Assembly (NCBI RefSeq): GCF_002288525.1
Contig: NZ_CP023067.1
Coordinates: 2,418,001 to 2,482,000 of the forward strand
Direction of reading: 5' to 3'
Origin: Sinorhizobium sojae CCBAU 05684
Lineage (GTDB): Bacteria; Pseudomonadota; Alphaproteobacteria; Rhizobiales; Rhizobiaceae
Length of the DNA: 64,000 nucleotides
Shown: one piece after another, positions 1 through 8,265 of the stretch
Position numbering within the stretch: the first letter of the stretch is position 1
Layout of the letters: each line of letters opens with the position of its first letter
Position numbers and translations under genes: made by a program
The notes under the pieces: generated by a model
Database searches by the model: none
Told to the model about the DNA's origin: nothing
The model's input: the letters and a program-made list of their open reading frames with translations, nothing else

Positions 1-944
1 CGCTGCTCTTCTCCGCGACCATGCCGAAGCAGATTGCGGAACTCGCCCATGAATATCTGACCGATCCGGTGAAGGTCGAAGTGACCCCCCCGGGCAAGGC
101 CGCCGACAAGATCGAGCAATATGTCCATTTCGTGCCGGGCAAGGACCTGAAGACGCAGATCCTCAAGCAGTCGCTGACCGCCAATCCCGATGGCCTGTCG
201 CTGATCTTCAGCCGCACCAAGCATGGGGCAGAGAAGCTGATGAAGCATCTCGACCATGTGGGCTTCAAGGCCGCTTCGATCCATGGCAACAAGAGCCAGA
301 GCCAGCGCGAACGGGCCCTCAAGGCCTTCCGCGACGGCGAAATCCGCGTCCTTGTCGCGACCGATGTCGCCGCCCGCGGCATCGACATCACCGGCGTCAC
401 CCACGTCTACAACTACGACCTGCCGGAAGTGCCGGACGCCTATGTGCACCGCATCGGCCGCACCGCCCGCAACGGCCGCGACGGCATCGCCATCGCCTTC
501 TGCGCGCCGGATGAAATCCGCCTGCTGCGCGACATCGAGAAGCTGACGGGCATTGAGATCGCAGTCGCTAGCGGCGAGGCGCCGGCCGACCAGGCTCGCC
601 CGTCGAAGGGACGCGGCGGACGCGGCAATGGCCAGAACCGCGGCAATGGCGGCGGCCCGCGCCAGGACAAGGCCCCCCGCCAGAAACGCCCGGCGCGCGA
701 AGCGGCAGTTGGTTTTGCCGGCGACGAGCTCCTGCTCGAAGACCGCCCGCAGAAGCACGCGCGGCGCGACCAGCGTGCGACGGGCCACGGACATCATGAC
801 GGTCGTGCGGAAGGCAATCGCAACCACGAGGCCAAGAAGCACCATCACGGTCGCCCGGGACCGCAAGACAGCCGCCGCGGCCCCAGCGACGGCAATCGCC
901 GTCAGGACGTGCGCCGCGCCGGTAAGGGCAGCCGTCAGGCCTAG
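1..944 (+). CDS. DEAD-box ATP-dependent RNA helicase, C-terminal part (5' end outside window)
   Basis: The gene is cut by the window edge. The frame is already open at base 3 and reads LLFSATMPKQ, so the SAT motif (motif III) is the first thing visible. The RecA-like helicase C domain follows, with ATDVAARGIDI (motif V, about bases 358-390) and HRIGRTARNG (motif VI, about bases 447-476). After that comes a roughly 120-residue tail rich in Gly, Arg, Lys and His, the kind of basic extension that adds RNA affinity in RhlE-type helicases. About 313 residues are present. The protein should unwind RNA during ribosome assembly or mRNA turnover in the cytoplasm. Its stop codon TAG lies inside a dispersed intergenic repeat. 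The helicase assignment is firm; the exact subfamily is not, because the N-terminal half is missing. Confidence 0.93.
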   Translation, partial: LLFSATMPKQIAELAHEYLTDPVKVEVTPPGKAADKIEQYVHFVPGKDLKTQILKQSLTANPDGLSLIFSRTKHGAEKLMKHLDHVGFKAASIHGNKSQSQRERALKAFRDGEIRVLVATDVAARGIDITGVTHVYNYDLPEVPDAYVHRIGRTARNGRDGIAIAFCAPDEIRLLRDIEKLTGIEIAVASGEAPADQARPSKGRGGRGNGQNRGNGGGPRQDKAPRQKRPAREAAVGFAGDELLLEDRPQKHARRDQRATGHGHHDGRAEGNRNHEAKKHHHGRPGPQDSRRGPSDGNRRQDVRRAGKGSRQA

Positions 945-1037
945 CGCATCGGCCCGAAAATCGAATTTTCGGAAAGCTCGATGCGCGGATTCAAAGAGTT
1001 ACAGCACCGCGCGTCTGAAAAGACGCGCGGCGCTGCA
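942..1037. repeat. RIME-type palindromic intergenic repeat, copy 1
   Basis: This copy starts with TAGCGCATCGGCCCGAAAAT and ends with the hairpin CGCGCGTCT-gaa-AGACGCGCG. Related copies lie near 8146, 13741, 21134, 46464, 50286 and 52012. The TAG at 942-944 is also the stop codon of the helicase gene. Confidence 0.7.
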
Positions 1038-1045
1038 AACAGGAA

Positions 1046-1065
1046 CCCGGCCGCATTCGGCCGGG
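1046..1065 (-). terminator. Stem-loop downstream of the DMT transporter gene
   Basis: An 8-bp perfect GC stem CCCGGCCG/CGGCCGGG with a 4-base loop lies 23 bases past the transporter stop. Read on the minus strand it is followed by TTCCTGTTT, a weak U-tract. Confidence 0.5.
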
Positions 1066-1088
1066 AGCCCTCATTCTTCTCTATCGCC

Positions 1089-2003
1089 TCAGGCAGCGGC
1101 AGCCTTGCCGGTCTGCCCTTCGGAAGCTCCCTCGCTTTCGCTCTTGCGGTTGGTGAGGTAGACACCCGTCACGGCAATGACCGTACCGACGATCATCGGC
1201 CAGGTGAGTGCCTCGCCCAGAAGGAGCGCCGCCTCAACGGCCGCGAGCGGCGGCACCAGATAGATCAGCGATGCGGCGCGAGAGACCTGACCGCGGCGGA
1301 TGAGATAAAGCAGGAGCGCGATCGCGCCCATTGACAGGCCGAGGACCGACCAGGCGAGCGCGGCGACAAGTTCGACGCTCCAGGTCACGCGCATATCCTC
1401 GAGCATCAGGGCTAAGGGCACAGTGACGATCAAGGCGCCGGCATATTGCAGCGTCGCGATCGCCCGGATGTCGCCGGTCTGCAGGTGCCGCTTCTGGTAA
1501 AGCGTGCCATAGGTGACCGCACCCATGCCGAGCACATTCACCGCCACCGGAAAAAGATTGATGTCGGTGTCGATCGCCAGCACCTTCGGCAGCACCGCAA
1601 GCGCGATGCCGGAGAAGCCGAGCACGATCCCCAGCCGCTGCACCCGGGTAATATTTTCGCCGATCAGGTAAGGCGCCACGGCCGCGGTCATCAGGGGCTG
1701 CAGGCCGGCGATAATGCCGGAGATGCCTGCGGGCACGCCTTCGCCGATCGCCCACCATATCGCACCCAGATAGAGCCCGTGGAGAAACACGCCGGAGATC
1801 ACCGCATGGCCGATCATGTTCCACGAGCGCGGCCAGCGCGCGCCGGTCGCGGCACAGAAGCCGATGAAGAGCAGGATGGCGATGCTGTAGCGCATCGCGA
1901 GGAAGGTCAGCGGTTCGGCGAAAAAGGCCGCGTATTTCGCAACCACCCAGCCCGTGGACCAGAGCAGCACGAAGACGGCCGGAGCCAGGCGGGCAAGCAA
2001 CAT
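1089..2003 (-). CDS. DMT-superfamily (EamA) transporter
   Basis: A 304-residue, strongly hydrophobic protein with about ten predicted membrane segments arranged as two EamA repeats. The N-terminus reads LLWSTGWVVAKYAAFF, the typical first helix of this family, and the C-terminus ends in a short charged tail (SESEGASEGQ). EamA proteins are inner-membrane exporters of metabolites such as amino acids or drugs; the substrate cannot be told from sequence. The ATG at 2003 is preceded by AGGAAAA at good spacing. The gene stands alone on the minus strand, convergent with the helicase, and a stem-loop follows it. The family call is secure. Confidence 0.88.
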   Translation of the reverse strand: MLLARLAPAVFVLLWSTGWVVAKYAAFFAEPLTFLAMRYSIAILLFIGFCAATGARWPRSWNMIGHAVISGVFLHGLYLGAIWWAIGEGVPAGISGIIAGLQPLMTAAVAPYLIGENITRVQRLGIVLGFSGIALAVLPKVLAIDTDINLFPVAVNVLGMGAVTYGTLYQKRHLQTGDIRAIATLQYAGALIVTVPLALMLEDMRVTWSVELVAALAWSVLGLSMGAIALLLYLIRRGQVSRAASLIYLVPPLAAVEAALLLGEALTWPMIVGTVIAVTGVYLTNRKSESEGASEGQTGKAAAA

Positions 2004-2109
2004 CGGCGTTTTCCTGAAGCAAGGCGGATCGAGGCCCGCAGGAGACTCGTACTTATGGCGGTAGAGCGCACGCCTCGCCTGGTCAAAGCAATTTTTCTGA
2101 TGGCTGCAA

Positions 2110-2571
2110 TCAGCGAATCGGAACCATCAGCCGCAGCGAGGATGCTGCCGGAGAGATAAAGCCTGCCTCGTACTCCTCGCGATAGTGCAGATGGCCGGTG
2201 TCGGCCGCGTATCCAGTGGCGGCGATCCAATCGAACATCTTGCGGTACTGGACAAAGACATCGCCATCTTCGGGGCGGTGCATCGTCGTTGCAAAGCGCA
2301 TGGCTGGCAGATCCAGGTGCTCCGGATCAGCGAAAGTCGTACGACTCTCGCCGGCATAGCCGACGAGATAACGGAAACCATCCGTCCGGACATCCCAGGC
2401 GAGCCCGATCAGAGCGGAGTGATCCTTTGGGTGGCTTCGCCGCCGATGCTCCTGCGCTTCCGCGATCAGCCGGTGGATGGCGCCGTCGGCCGCGTCGACG
2501 AATGTTCCTTCCCAGAGTCGTCCGGTGATCCGTTGCGCCGGCCTTTCCGCAATCTCGTATTTTGCTTCCAT
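2110..2571 (-). CDS. GyrI-like / AraC effector-binding domain protein
   Basis: A 153-residue soluble protein matching the stand-alone effector-binding fold (GyrI-like, also at the C-terminus of some AraC and MerR regulators). Family-like stretches are AERPAQRITGRLWEGTF near the N-terminus and ATTMHRPEDGDVFVQYRKMF in the second half. There is no DNA-binding domain, so it probably binds a small hydrophobic ligand or modulates a partner. The ATG at 2571 was chosen because GGAG lies 8 bases upstream; an in-frame start 39 bases earlier lacks a ribosome site. It sits behind the exporter in the opposite-edge position with no obvious operon partner. Function is not known. Confidence 0.7.
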   Translation of the reverse strand: MEAKYEIAERPAQRITGRLWEGTFVDAADGAIHRLIAEAQEHRRRSHPKDHSALIGLAWDVRTDGFRYLVGYAGESRTTFADPEHLDLPAMRFATTMHRPEDGDVFVQYRKMFDWIAATGYAADTGHLHYREEYEAGFISPAASSLRLMVPIR

Positions 2572-2953
2572 CGTGCCTGCTCCGGTTGGCGAGCGATAAA
2601 CATCGTACACTTCACAGCGCTGTGCGTCTTATCCCGACGTGAATCGCTCATGCAGTAGACTGCTCCGTTTCAACGAAAGACCGAAATGGGCTCAATTGTT
2701 TCAAGGGCGGATCGTCGGGCCACCTCACCCGGTCTGATAAAAATTGCGGCATTTGCCCGGTTGACGACCGCGTGTTGGAATCGGCAGCCGCACGAAACGT
2801 GGGTTGCAGCGGTGACGAGCACGGCGGGGCGAGGCAAAACGCTTTCGACTCAGTCGGCGCCAGCCCGAAATTTCTTCGCCGGCGAACGTGCACGCTTCTT
2901 GCATTGCGTCAAACGATGTACTCAAATGGTCGCAAAATAAGGGGACCACGCCT
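2572..2953. other. Intergenic region between divergent genes
   Basis: This stretch of 382 bases lies between the GyrI-like gene (leftward) and the ATP-grasp operon (rightward). The left end near 2612-2660 carries a degenerate match to the dispersed repeat (CAGCGCTGTGCGTCTTAT). No convincing gene is visible. AAGGGG at 2939-2944 is the ribosome site of the next gene. Confidence 0.5.
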
Positions 2954-4363
2954 TTGGCATTTGACGAAATGATGAATGCGGACACCAGCCCGCGCCAGCC
3001 ATATTCGACCTACCATGAATGGTATGCCAGCCAGGACCGAAACCGGCTCATAGCGAAATCGAAGGAAGCCGAGAACATCTTCCGTAAGACGGGCATCACC
3101 TTTGCGGTCTACGGACATGCGGAATCCTCCGAGAAGCTCATTCCCTTCGATCTCATTCCCCGCATCATTTCCGGCCGCGAATGGCGCAGGCTCGCCCAGG
3201 GCATCGAACAGCGGGTGATCGCGCTCAACGCCTTCCTCGACGACATCTATCACAAGCAGGAGATCATCCGTGCCGGCCGCATTCCGCGCGAGTTGATCGA
3301 GAAGAACGAAGCCTTCCTGCCGCAGATGATCGGCATCCGTCCGCCGGGCGGCGTCTATACGCACATCGTCGGCACCGACATCGTCCGCACCGGCGAGGAC
3401 CAGTTCTATGTGCTGGAGGACAATGCCCGCACGCCGTCCGGCGTCAGCTACATGCTGGAAAACCGGGAAACCATGATGCAGATGTTCCCGGAGCTGTTCC
3501 ACCAGAACCGCGTGCGGCCGGTGGAAAACTATCCCTATCTGCTGCGCCAGAGCCTGGCCTCGCTCGCCCCGCCCGGCTGCGCCGGCAGGCCGCGCGTCGC
3601 CGTCCTGACCCCCGGCATCTACAACTCCGCCTTCTACGAGCACGCCTTCCTCGCCGACATGATGGGCGTCGAGCTGGTCGAGGGTTCGGACCTGCGCGTC
3701 ATCGACGGCAAGGTGAAGATGCGCACGACCCGCGGCTACGAGGCGATCGACGTGCTCTATCGCCGCGTCGACGACGATTTCCTCGACCCCTTGACGTTCC
3801 GCCCGGATTCCGCGCTCGGCATTCCGGGCATCATGGACGTTTATCGCGCCGGTAATATCACCATCGCCAATGCGCCCGGCACCGGCATTTCCGACGACAA
3901 GGCGATCTATTCCTACATGCCGGAGATCGTCGAGTTCTATACCGGCCGCAAGCCGCTGCTCGAAAACGTGCCGACCTGGCGCTGCTCCGAACCGCAGAGC
4001 CTTAAATATGTGCTCGAGCATCTGGAGGAACTCGTCGTCAAGGAAGTGCATGGCTCGGGCGGCTACGGAATGCTCGTCGGGCCGACGGCGACGAAAAGGG
4101 AACGCGCCGCCTTCGCTGAGAAGCTGAAGGAGCGCCCCGGCAACTACATCGCGCAGCCGACATTGTCGCTCTCGACCGTTCCGATCCTCGTCAACAAGGG
4201 CATTGCGCCACGGCACGTGGACCTGCGTCCTTACGTCCTCGTCTCCGACAAGGTGCAGATCATTCCAGGCGGCCTGACGCGGGTCGCGCTGAAGGAGGGC
4301 TCGCTGGTGGTGAATTCAAGCCAGGGCGGCGGCACGAAGGATACCTGGGTACTGGAGGACTGA
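2954..4363 (+). CDS. Circularly permuted ATP-grasp protein
   Basis: A 469-residue protein of the circularly permuted ATP-grasp family (DUF404/DUF407). Recognisable blocks are YVLEDNARTPSGVSYMLENR, SDDKAIYSYMPEIVEFY and VVKEVHGSGGYGML, which supply ATP and metal contacts. Such proteins are thought to form amide or peptide bonds on an unknown substrate. Translation most likely starts at the TTG at 2954 (reads MAFDEMMN), because AAGGGG ends 9 bases upstream; the ATG at 2969 is the alternative. The alpha-E gene begins only 4 bases after its stop and the transglutaminase gene 16 bases after that, so the three are co-transcribed. This trio is widespread in proteobacteria, but its product is unknown. 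Confidence 0.9.
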   Translation: MAFDEMMNADTSPRQPYSTYHEWYASQDRNRLIAKSKEAENIFRKTGITFAVYGHAESSEKLIPFDLIPRIISGREWRRLAQGIEQRVIALNAFLDDIYHKQEIIRAGRIPRELIEKNEAFLPQMIGIRPPGGVYTHIVGTDIVRTGEDQFYVLEDNARTPSGVSYMLENRETMMQMFPELFHQNRVRPVENYPYLLRQSLASLAPPGCAGRPRVAVLTPGIYNSAFYEHAFLADMMGVELVEGSDLRVIDGKVKMRTTRGYEAIDVLYRRVDDDFLDPLTFRPDSALGIPGIMDVYRAGNITIANAPGTGISDDKAIYSYMPEIVEFYTGRKPLLENVPTWRCSEPQSLKYVLEHLEELVVKEVHGSGGYGMLVGPTATKRERAAFAEKLKERPGNYIAQPTLSLSTVPILVNKGIAPRHVDLRPYVLVSDKVQIIPGGLTRVALKEGSLVVNSSQGGGTKDTWVLED

Positions 4364-4367
4364 GGCC

Positions 4368-5309
4368 ATGTTGGGAAGAACTGCGAACGGCCTCTACTGG
4401 ATGTTCCGCTACATCGAACGCGCAGAGAACGGCGCCCGCCTCATCGATGCGGGCCTGCGCATGTCGCTGACGCGCAGCGAAGCGACGGAGGACGACTGGG
4501 AAGGCGTACTGCAGAGCGCCGGCGTGCGCGAGCTTTACGACCAGGTACACGACAGGCTGACGAGCAGCGACGCCATCGACTTCCTCCTGCGCGACCGCGC
4601 CAACCCGTCGAGCGTCATGTCCTGCATCGAGGCGGGCCGACACAATGCCCGCATGGTCCGCACGGCGCTGACCCGCGAGACCTGGGAAGCGACCAACGAA
4701 TGCTGGATCGCGATGAAGGAGAGCCTCGCCAGGAAGGTGCGGCCCGCAGACATGCCCGAGGTCATCGATGGCATCAAGCGGCGCACCGGCCTCATCCGCG
4801 GCGCCTTCCACGGCACGATGCTCCGAAACGAAATCTTCAACTTCTCACGCATCGGCACCTTCATCGAGAGGGCGGACAACACAGCCCGAATTCTCGACGT
4901 GAAATATTATGTTCTGCTCCCGGCGGTGTCCGCCGTCGGCTCGTCTATGGACAATGTGCAATGGGAATCGATCCTGCGCTCGGTTTCTGCGCACCGCGCC
5001 TATGGCTGGGTCTACGATGCCGAGCTCAAGCCGGCGAATATCGCCGACTTCCTGATCTCGAACGGCCGCATGCCGCGCTCGCTCGCCTATTGCTACGAGA
5101 AGATCGCCAGCAATCTCGGCTATCTCGCGCGCGAATATGGCGAGAAGCACGCGGCTCACGAGACGGCGGAGCAGACGCTCACGTCCCTGCGCAGCCGCTC
5201 GATCAAAGACATCATGGACCGGGGCCTGCACGAATATCTGGAAGAGTTCATCAGCCACAACAACCGTCTGGGACAGGAAATCACCGACGGCTACCGGTTC
5301 TACAACTGA
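4368..5309 (+). CDS. Alpha-E domain protein (DUF403)
   Basis: A 313-residue, mostly helical protein. The start LGRTANGLYWMFRYIERAEN is the hallmark of alpha-E (DUF403) proteins. Further conserved blocks are TFIERADNTARILDVKYY near the middle and LPRSLAYCY-like text near residue 230. The family nearly always neighbours circularly permuted ATP-grasp and transglutaminase-like proteins, as here, and is inferred to act with them in making or processing a peptide-like molecule. The spacing to both neighbours (4 and 16 bases) supports tight co-expression. No catalytic residues are known for the family, so the biochemical role is open. Confidence 0.9.
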   Translation: MLGRTANGLYWMFRYIERAENGARLIDAGLRMSLTRSEATEDDWEGVLQSAGVRELYDQVHDRLTSSDAIDFLLRDRANPSSVMSCIEAGRHNARMVRTALTRETWEATNECWIAMKESLARKVRPADMPEVIDGIKRRTGLIRGAFHGTMLRNEIFNFSRIGTFIERADNTARILDVKYYVLLPAVSAVGSSMDNVQWESILRSVSAHRAYGWVYDAELKPANIADFLISNGRMPRSLAYCYEKIASNLGYLAREYGEKHAAHETAEQTLTSLRSRSIKDIMDRGLHEYLEEFISHNNRLGQEITDGYRFYN

Positions 5310-5325
5310 GGCTCGGGAGAATGGC

Positions 5326-6174
5326 ATGTACCTGAAAATCAGCCACACGACCGAGTATCACTATGACCAGCCGGTGCCCTACGCCCTGCAGCGGCTGCGC
5401 CTGACGCCGACGAGCCAGCCCGGTCAGACGGTTCTAAACTGGCGGACGCTCGTCGAGGGCGCCGTCGTCGAGGTCGCCTATGACGACCACTTCGGCAACC
5501 GCACCCATCTCGTCAGCGTCGACGCCAACCGGACGAGCTTCCGCATAGAGGCGAGCGGCGAAGTCGACACCGACGACAAGGCCGGCGTCTTCGGCGCACA
5601 CCAATCCTACGTGCCGTTATGGCTCTACCTGCGTGAGACGCCGCTCAGCAAGCCCGGCAAGCGCATTCGTGAATTGGCGAAATCGGCCACGGGCAAGACG
5701 GATCTCGACCGCATGCACGCACTCATGGCGATGGTCCATGAGAGCGTCGAATACGGGACGGGCGAGACCCACGTCGAAACCCGTGCCGAAGAGGCGCTGG
5801 AGCGCGGCAAGGGCGTGTGCCAGGACCACGCCCAGATTCTCATCTCCGCCGCGCGCACTCTCGGCCTGCCCGCCCGTTACGTCTCCGGCTATCTGATGGT
5901 GGAAGGCCATCCCGAGCAGACCGCAAGCCATGCCTGGGCCGACGTCCATCTGGCCGGTCTCGGCTGGGTCGGTTTCGACGCCGCCAACAAGATCTGCCCG
6001 GACGACCGCTATGTCCGCGTCGCCTCCGGCCTCTGCTACCGGGATGCGGCCCCGGTCTCAGGCCTCTTTCACGGCGCTGCCCGCGAGACGCTGAAGGTGG
6101 CCGTGACGGTTGAGCGGCAACAGCAGGCGCAAAGCCAGAGCCAGGGAAACCAGAGCCAGACGCAAAGCCAGTGA
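5326..6174 (+). CDS. Transglutaminase-like cysteine protease-fold protein
   Basis: A 282-residue protein. An N-terminal beta domain (MYLKISHTTEYHYDQPVPYA) precedes a transglutaminase-like core. The catalytic triad is visible: Cys in GKGVCQDHAQ, His in SHAWADVH and Asp in GFDAANK. Proteins of this type cleave or form amide bonds. The tail is a low-complexity Gln/Ser run (QQQAQSQSQGNQ and onward), unusual in an otherwise compact enzyme and perhaps a slippage-prone addition. The ATG at 5326 matches the family start; the open frame extends further upstream but overlaps the alpha-E gene. It is the third gene of the ATP-grasp operon and probably acts on the same substrate. Confidence 0.9.
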   Translation: MYLKISHTTEYHYDQPVPYALQRLRLTPTSQPGQTVLNWRTLVEGAVVEVAYDDHFGNRTHLVSVDANRTSFRIEASGEVDTDDKAGVFGAHQSYVPLWLYLRETPLSKPGKRIRELAKSATGKTDLDRMHALMAMVHESVEYGTGETHVETRAEEALERGKGVCQDHAQILISAARTLGLPARYVSGYLMVEGHPEQTASHAWADVHLAGLGWVGFDAANKICPDDRYVRVASGLCYRDAAPVSGLFHGAARETLKVAVTVERQQQAQSQSQGNQSQTQSQ

Positions 6175-6189
6175 GGCGAAAGTATTGGC

Positions 6190-6300
6190 TCGGTCAGCCC
6201 CTCATCCGCCTGCCCGTCCTCCGCAGCAGCTGCGGAGGGTGGACCGGCACCTCCCCGCAAGCGGAGAGAGAGATAGTTCTCGGGTTAAACCCAAAGAGAG
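6190..6300. repeat. Degenerate rhizobial palindromic repeat
   Basis: The text CCCTCATCCGCCTGCCCGTC, then CTCCGCAGCAGCTGCGGAG, then CTCCCCGCAAGCGGAGAGAG resembles the intergenic repeat seen near 29750 and 29880. It lies in the gap between two convergent operons. Confidence 0.4.
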
Positions 6301-6351
6301 GGGCCAATTTGGAAGTGAAGCGAAAGTCAACTCGCCTTCGCCTCACGTCCA

Positions 6352-8097
6352 TCAATGGCTGTCACGGTCCATTGGGATGCGGTCACCACGCGCCCCGACT
6401 AGAAAATCGAGGTCGGCGCCGGTGTCGGCCTGCATGACCGTCTTGATATAGAGGCCGCCATAGCCGCCGACGAGCGGCGTAACCGGCGAGACCCAGGCTT
6501 CCCGGCGGCGGGCCAACTCCTCGTTAGAAACATGGAGATGCAGGGAGCGGTTCGGGATATCGACCTCGATGATGTCGCCGTTCTCGACCAGCGCCAGCGG
6601 TCCGCCCTCAGCGGCTTCCGGTGCCGTGTGGAGGATGACGGTGCCGTAGGCGGTGCCCGACATGCGCGCGTCCGAAATCCGGATCATGTCGGTAATGCCC
6701 TTCTTCAGGACCTTCGGCGGCAGACCCATATTGCCGACTTCGGCCATGCCGGGATATCCCTTGGGGCCGCAATATTTCAGCACCATGATAGAGTTCTCGT
6801 CGATGTCGAGATCGTCGCGGTTGATGCGGGCGTGATAGTCCTCGATGCTTTCGAAGACGACCGCCCGGCCCTTGTGCTGCATCAGGTGCGGCGATGCCGC
6901 CGACGGCTTCAGCACGGCACCGCGCGGCGCCAGATTGCCGCGCAGAACGGCAATGCCGCCCGACTTGGTCAGCGCCTTTTCCTTGGGCAGGATTACATCC
7001 TCGTTATAGTTGGCGACACCCTTGACGTCGTTCCAGATCGTGTCGCCGCTGACGGTGATCGCATCATTGTGCAGGAGTCCCATTTCGGCCACCGCCTTGA
7101 TCACCACCGGCAAGCCACCGGCATAATAGAACTCCTCCATCAGATATTTGCCGGAGGGCTGCAGGTTGACGATCGTCGGTACATCGCGGCCGAGCCGGTC
7201 CCAGTCGTCGAGCGAGAGATCGACGCCGACGCGGCCGGCAAGTGCCAGCAGGTGCAGGACGGCATTGGTCGAGCCGCCGACGGCGCCATTGACGCGAATG
7301 GCGTTTTCGAAGGCCTCTTTCGTCAGGATGTCGGAGGGTTTCAGGTCCTCCTTGACCATCTCGACGATGCGGCGGCCGGTGAGCTGTGAGATCACCCGGC
7401 GGCGCGCATCGACGGCGGGAATCGCCGCATTGCCGGAGAGCGTCATTCCGAGCGCTTCGGCCATGGACGCCATGGTCGAAGCCGTGCCCATGGTCATGCA
7501 GCTTCCCGCCGAACGGGCCATGCCCTGTTCGGCATCCATGAACTCCTCCAGCGTCATTTCGCCGGACTTGACCATCTCCGAGAACTGCCAAACCGCCGTA
7601 CCGGAGCCGACATCCTTGCCGCGCCACTTGCCATTGAGCATCGGACCGCCCGAGACGACGATCGCCGGGATATCGACGCTCGCAGCACCCATCAGGAGGC
7701 TGGGCGTGGTCTTGTCGCAGCCGCCGAGCAGCACGACGCCGTCGACCGGATTGCCACGGATCGCCTCCTCGACATCCATCGCCGCGAGATTGCGGAACAT
7801 CATCGCCGTCGGGCGAAGCGTGCTCTCGCCGGTCGAGAAGACCGGGAACTCAACCGGGAAGCCGCCCGCCTCGTAGACCCCGCGCTTCACCCGCTCGGCA
7901 AGATCCCGCAAATGCGCGTTGCAGGGGGTGAGCTCGGACCAGGTGTTGCAGATGCCGATGATGGGCCGCCCGTCGAAAGTGTCGGCGGGGAGTCCCTGGT
8001 TCTTCATCCAGGAGCGATGCATGATGGCGTTCTTGCCCGTACCGCCGAACCAATCCTGGGAACGCAATTTGCGCGGCCACTCAGCTTTCTTCTTCAT
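6352..8097 (-). CDS. araC: L-arabinonate dehydratase (IlvD/Edd family)
   Basis: A 581-residue IlvD/Edd dehydratase. Iron-sulfur cysteines lie in GICNTWSELTPCNAHL, LLGGCDKTTPS and SAGSCMTMGTASTM. The closest subfamily by text and context removes water from L-arabinonate to give 2-keto-3-deoxy-L-arabinonate; dihydroxy-acid dehydratase proper is less likely because the gene ends a sugar operon. The ATG at 8097 is preceded by AAGGAAG. It is the last gene of the block chvE-gguA-gguB-gguC-aldehyde dehydrogenase-dehydratase, whose members together cover uptake and the lower non-phosphorylative pentose pathway. A repeat sits between it and the aldehyde dehydrogenase gene. Other sugar acids such as galactonate or xylonate remain possible substrates. 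Confidence 0.85.
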   Translation of the reverse strand: MKKKAEWPRKLRSQDWFGGTGKNAIMHRSWMKNQGLPADTFDGRPIIGICNTWSELTPCNAHLRDLAERVKRGVYEAGGFPVEFPVFSTGESTLRPTAMMFRNLAAMDVEEAIRGNPVDGVVLLGGCDKTTPSLLMGAASVDIPAIVVSGGPMLNGKWRGKDVGSGTAVWQFSEMVKSGEMTLEEFMDAEQGMARSAGSCMTMGTASTMASMAEALGMTLSGNAAIPAVDARRRVISQLTGRRIVEMVKEDLKPSDILTKEAFENAIRVNGAVGGSTNAVLHLLALAGRVGVDLSLDDWDRLGRDVPTIVNLQPSGKYLMEEFYYAGGLPVVIKAVAEMGLLHNDAITVSGDTIWNDVKGVANYNEDVILPKEKALTKSGGIAVLRGNLAPRGAVLKPSAASPHLMQHKGRAVVFESIEDYHARINRDDLDIDENSIMVLKYCGPKGYPGMAEVGNMGLPPKVLKKGITDMIRISDARMSGTAYGTVILHTAPEAAEGGPLALVENGDIIEVDIPNRSLHLHVSNEELARRREAWVSPVTPLVGGYGGLYIKTVMQADTGADLDFLVGARGDRIPMDRDSH

Positions 8098-8145
8098 CTC
8101 TTCTTCCTTAAGGCCCGCGGGCGGGCGGAAACGGGCTGGCCTGCT

Positions 8146-8224
8146 GCATCCCTTAAATCGGCTCGATCTCTGGAACATGCAGCAATTCAAAGGGCGACAC
8201 GTCTGACAAGACGTGCGGCGCTGT
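8146..8224. repeat. RIME-type palindromic intergenic repeat, copy 2
   Basis: The text ATGCAGCAATTCAAAG followed by the hairpin ACGTCTgacaAGACGT and GCGGCGCTGT matches the other copies in inverse order. It separates the aldehyde dehydrogenase and dehydratase genes. Confidence 0.6.
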
Positions 8225-8259
8225 GGGCCGGGATACGGAGTTCCTCCCGCACCCGGCCC
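8225..8259 (-). terminator. GC-rich stem-loop after the aldehyde dehydrogenase gene
   Basis: Arms GGGCCGGG and CCCGGCCC (8 bp) enclose a 19-base loop, starting 6 bases beyond the aldehyde dehydrogenase stop. There is no U-tract, so it may act as an attenuator or mRNA stabiliser rather than a full terminator. Confidence 0.4.
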
Positions 8260-8265
8260 AGTCGA

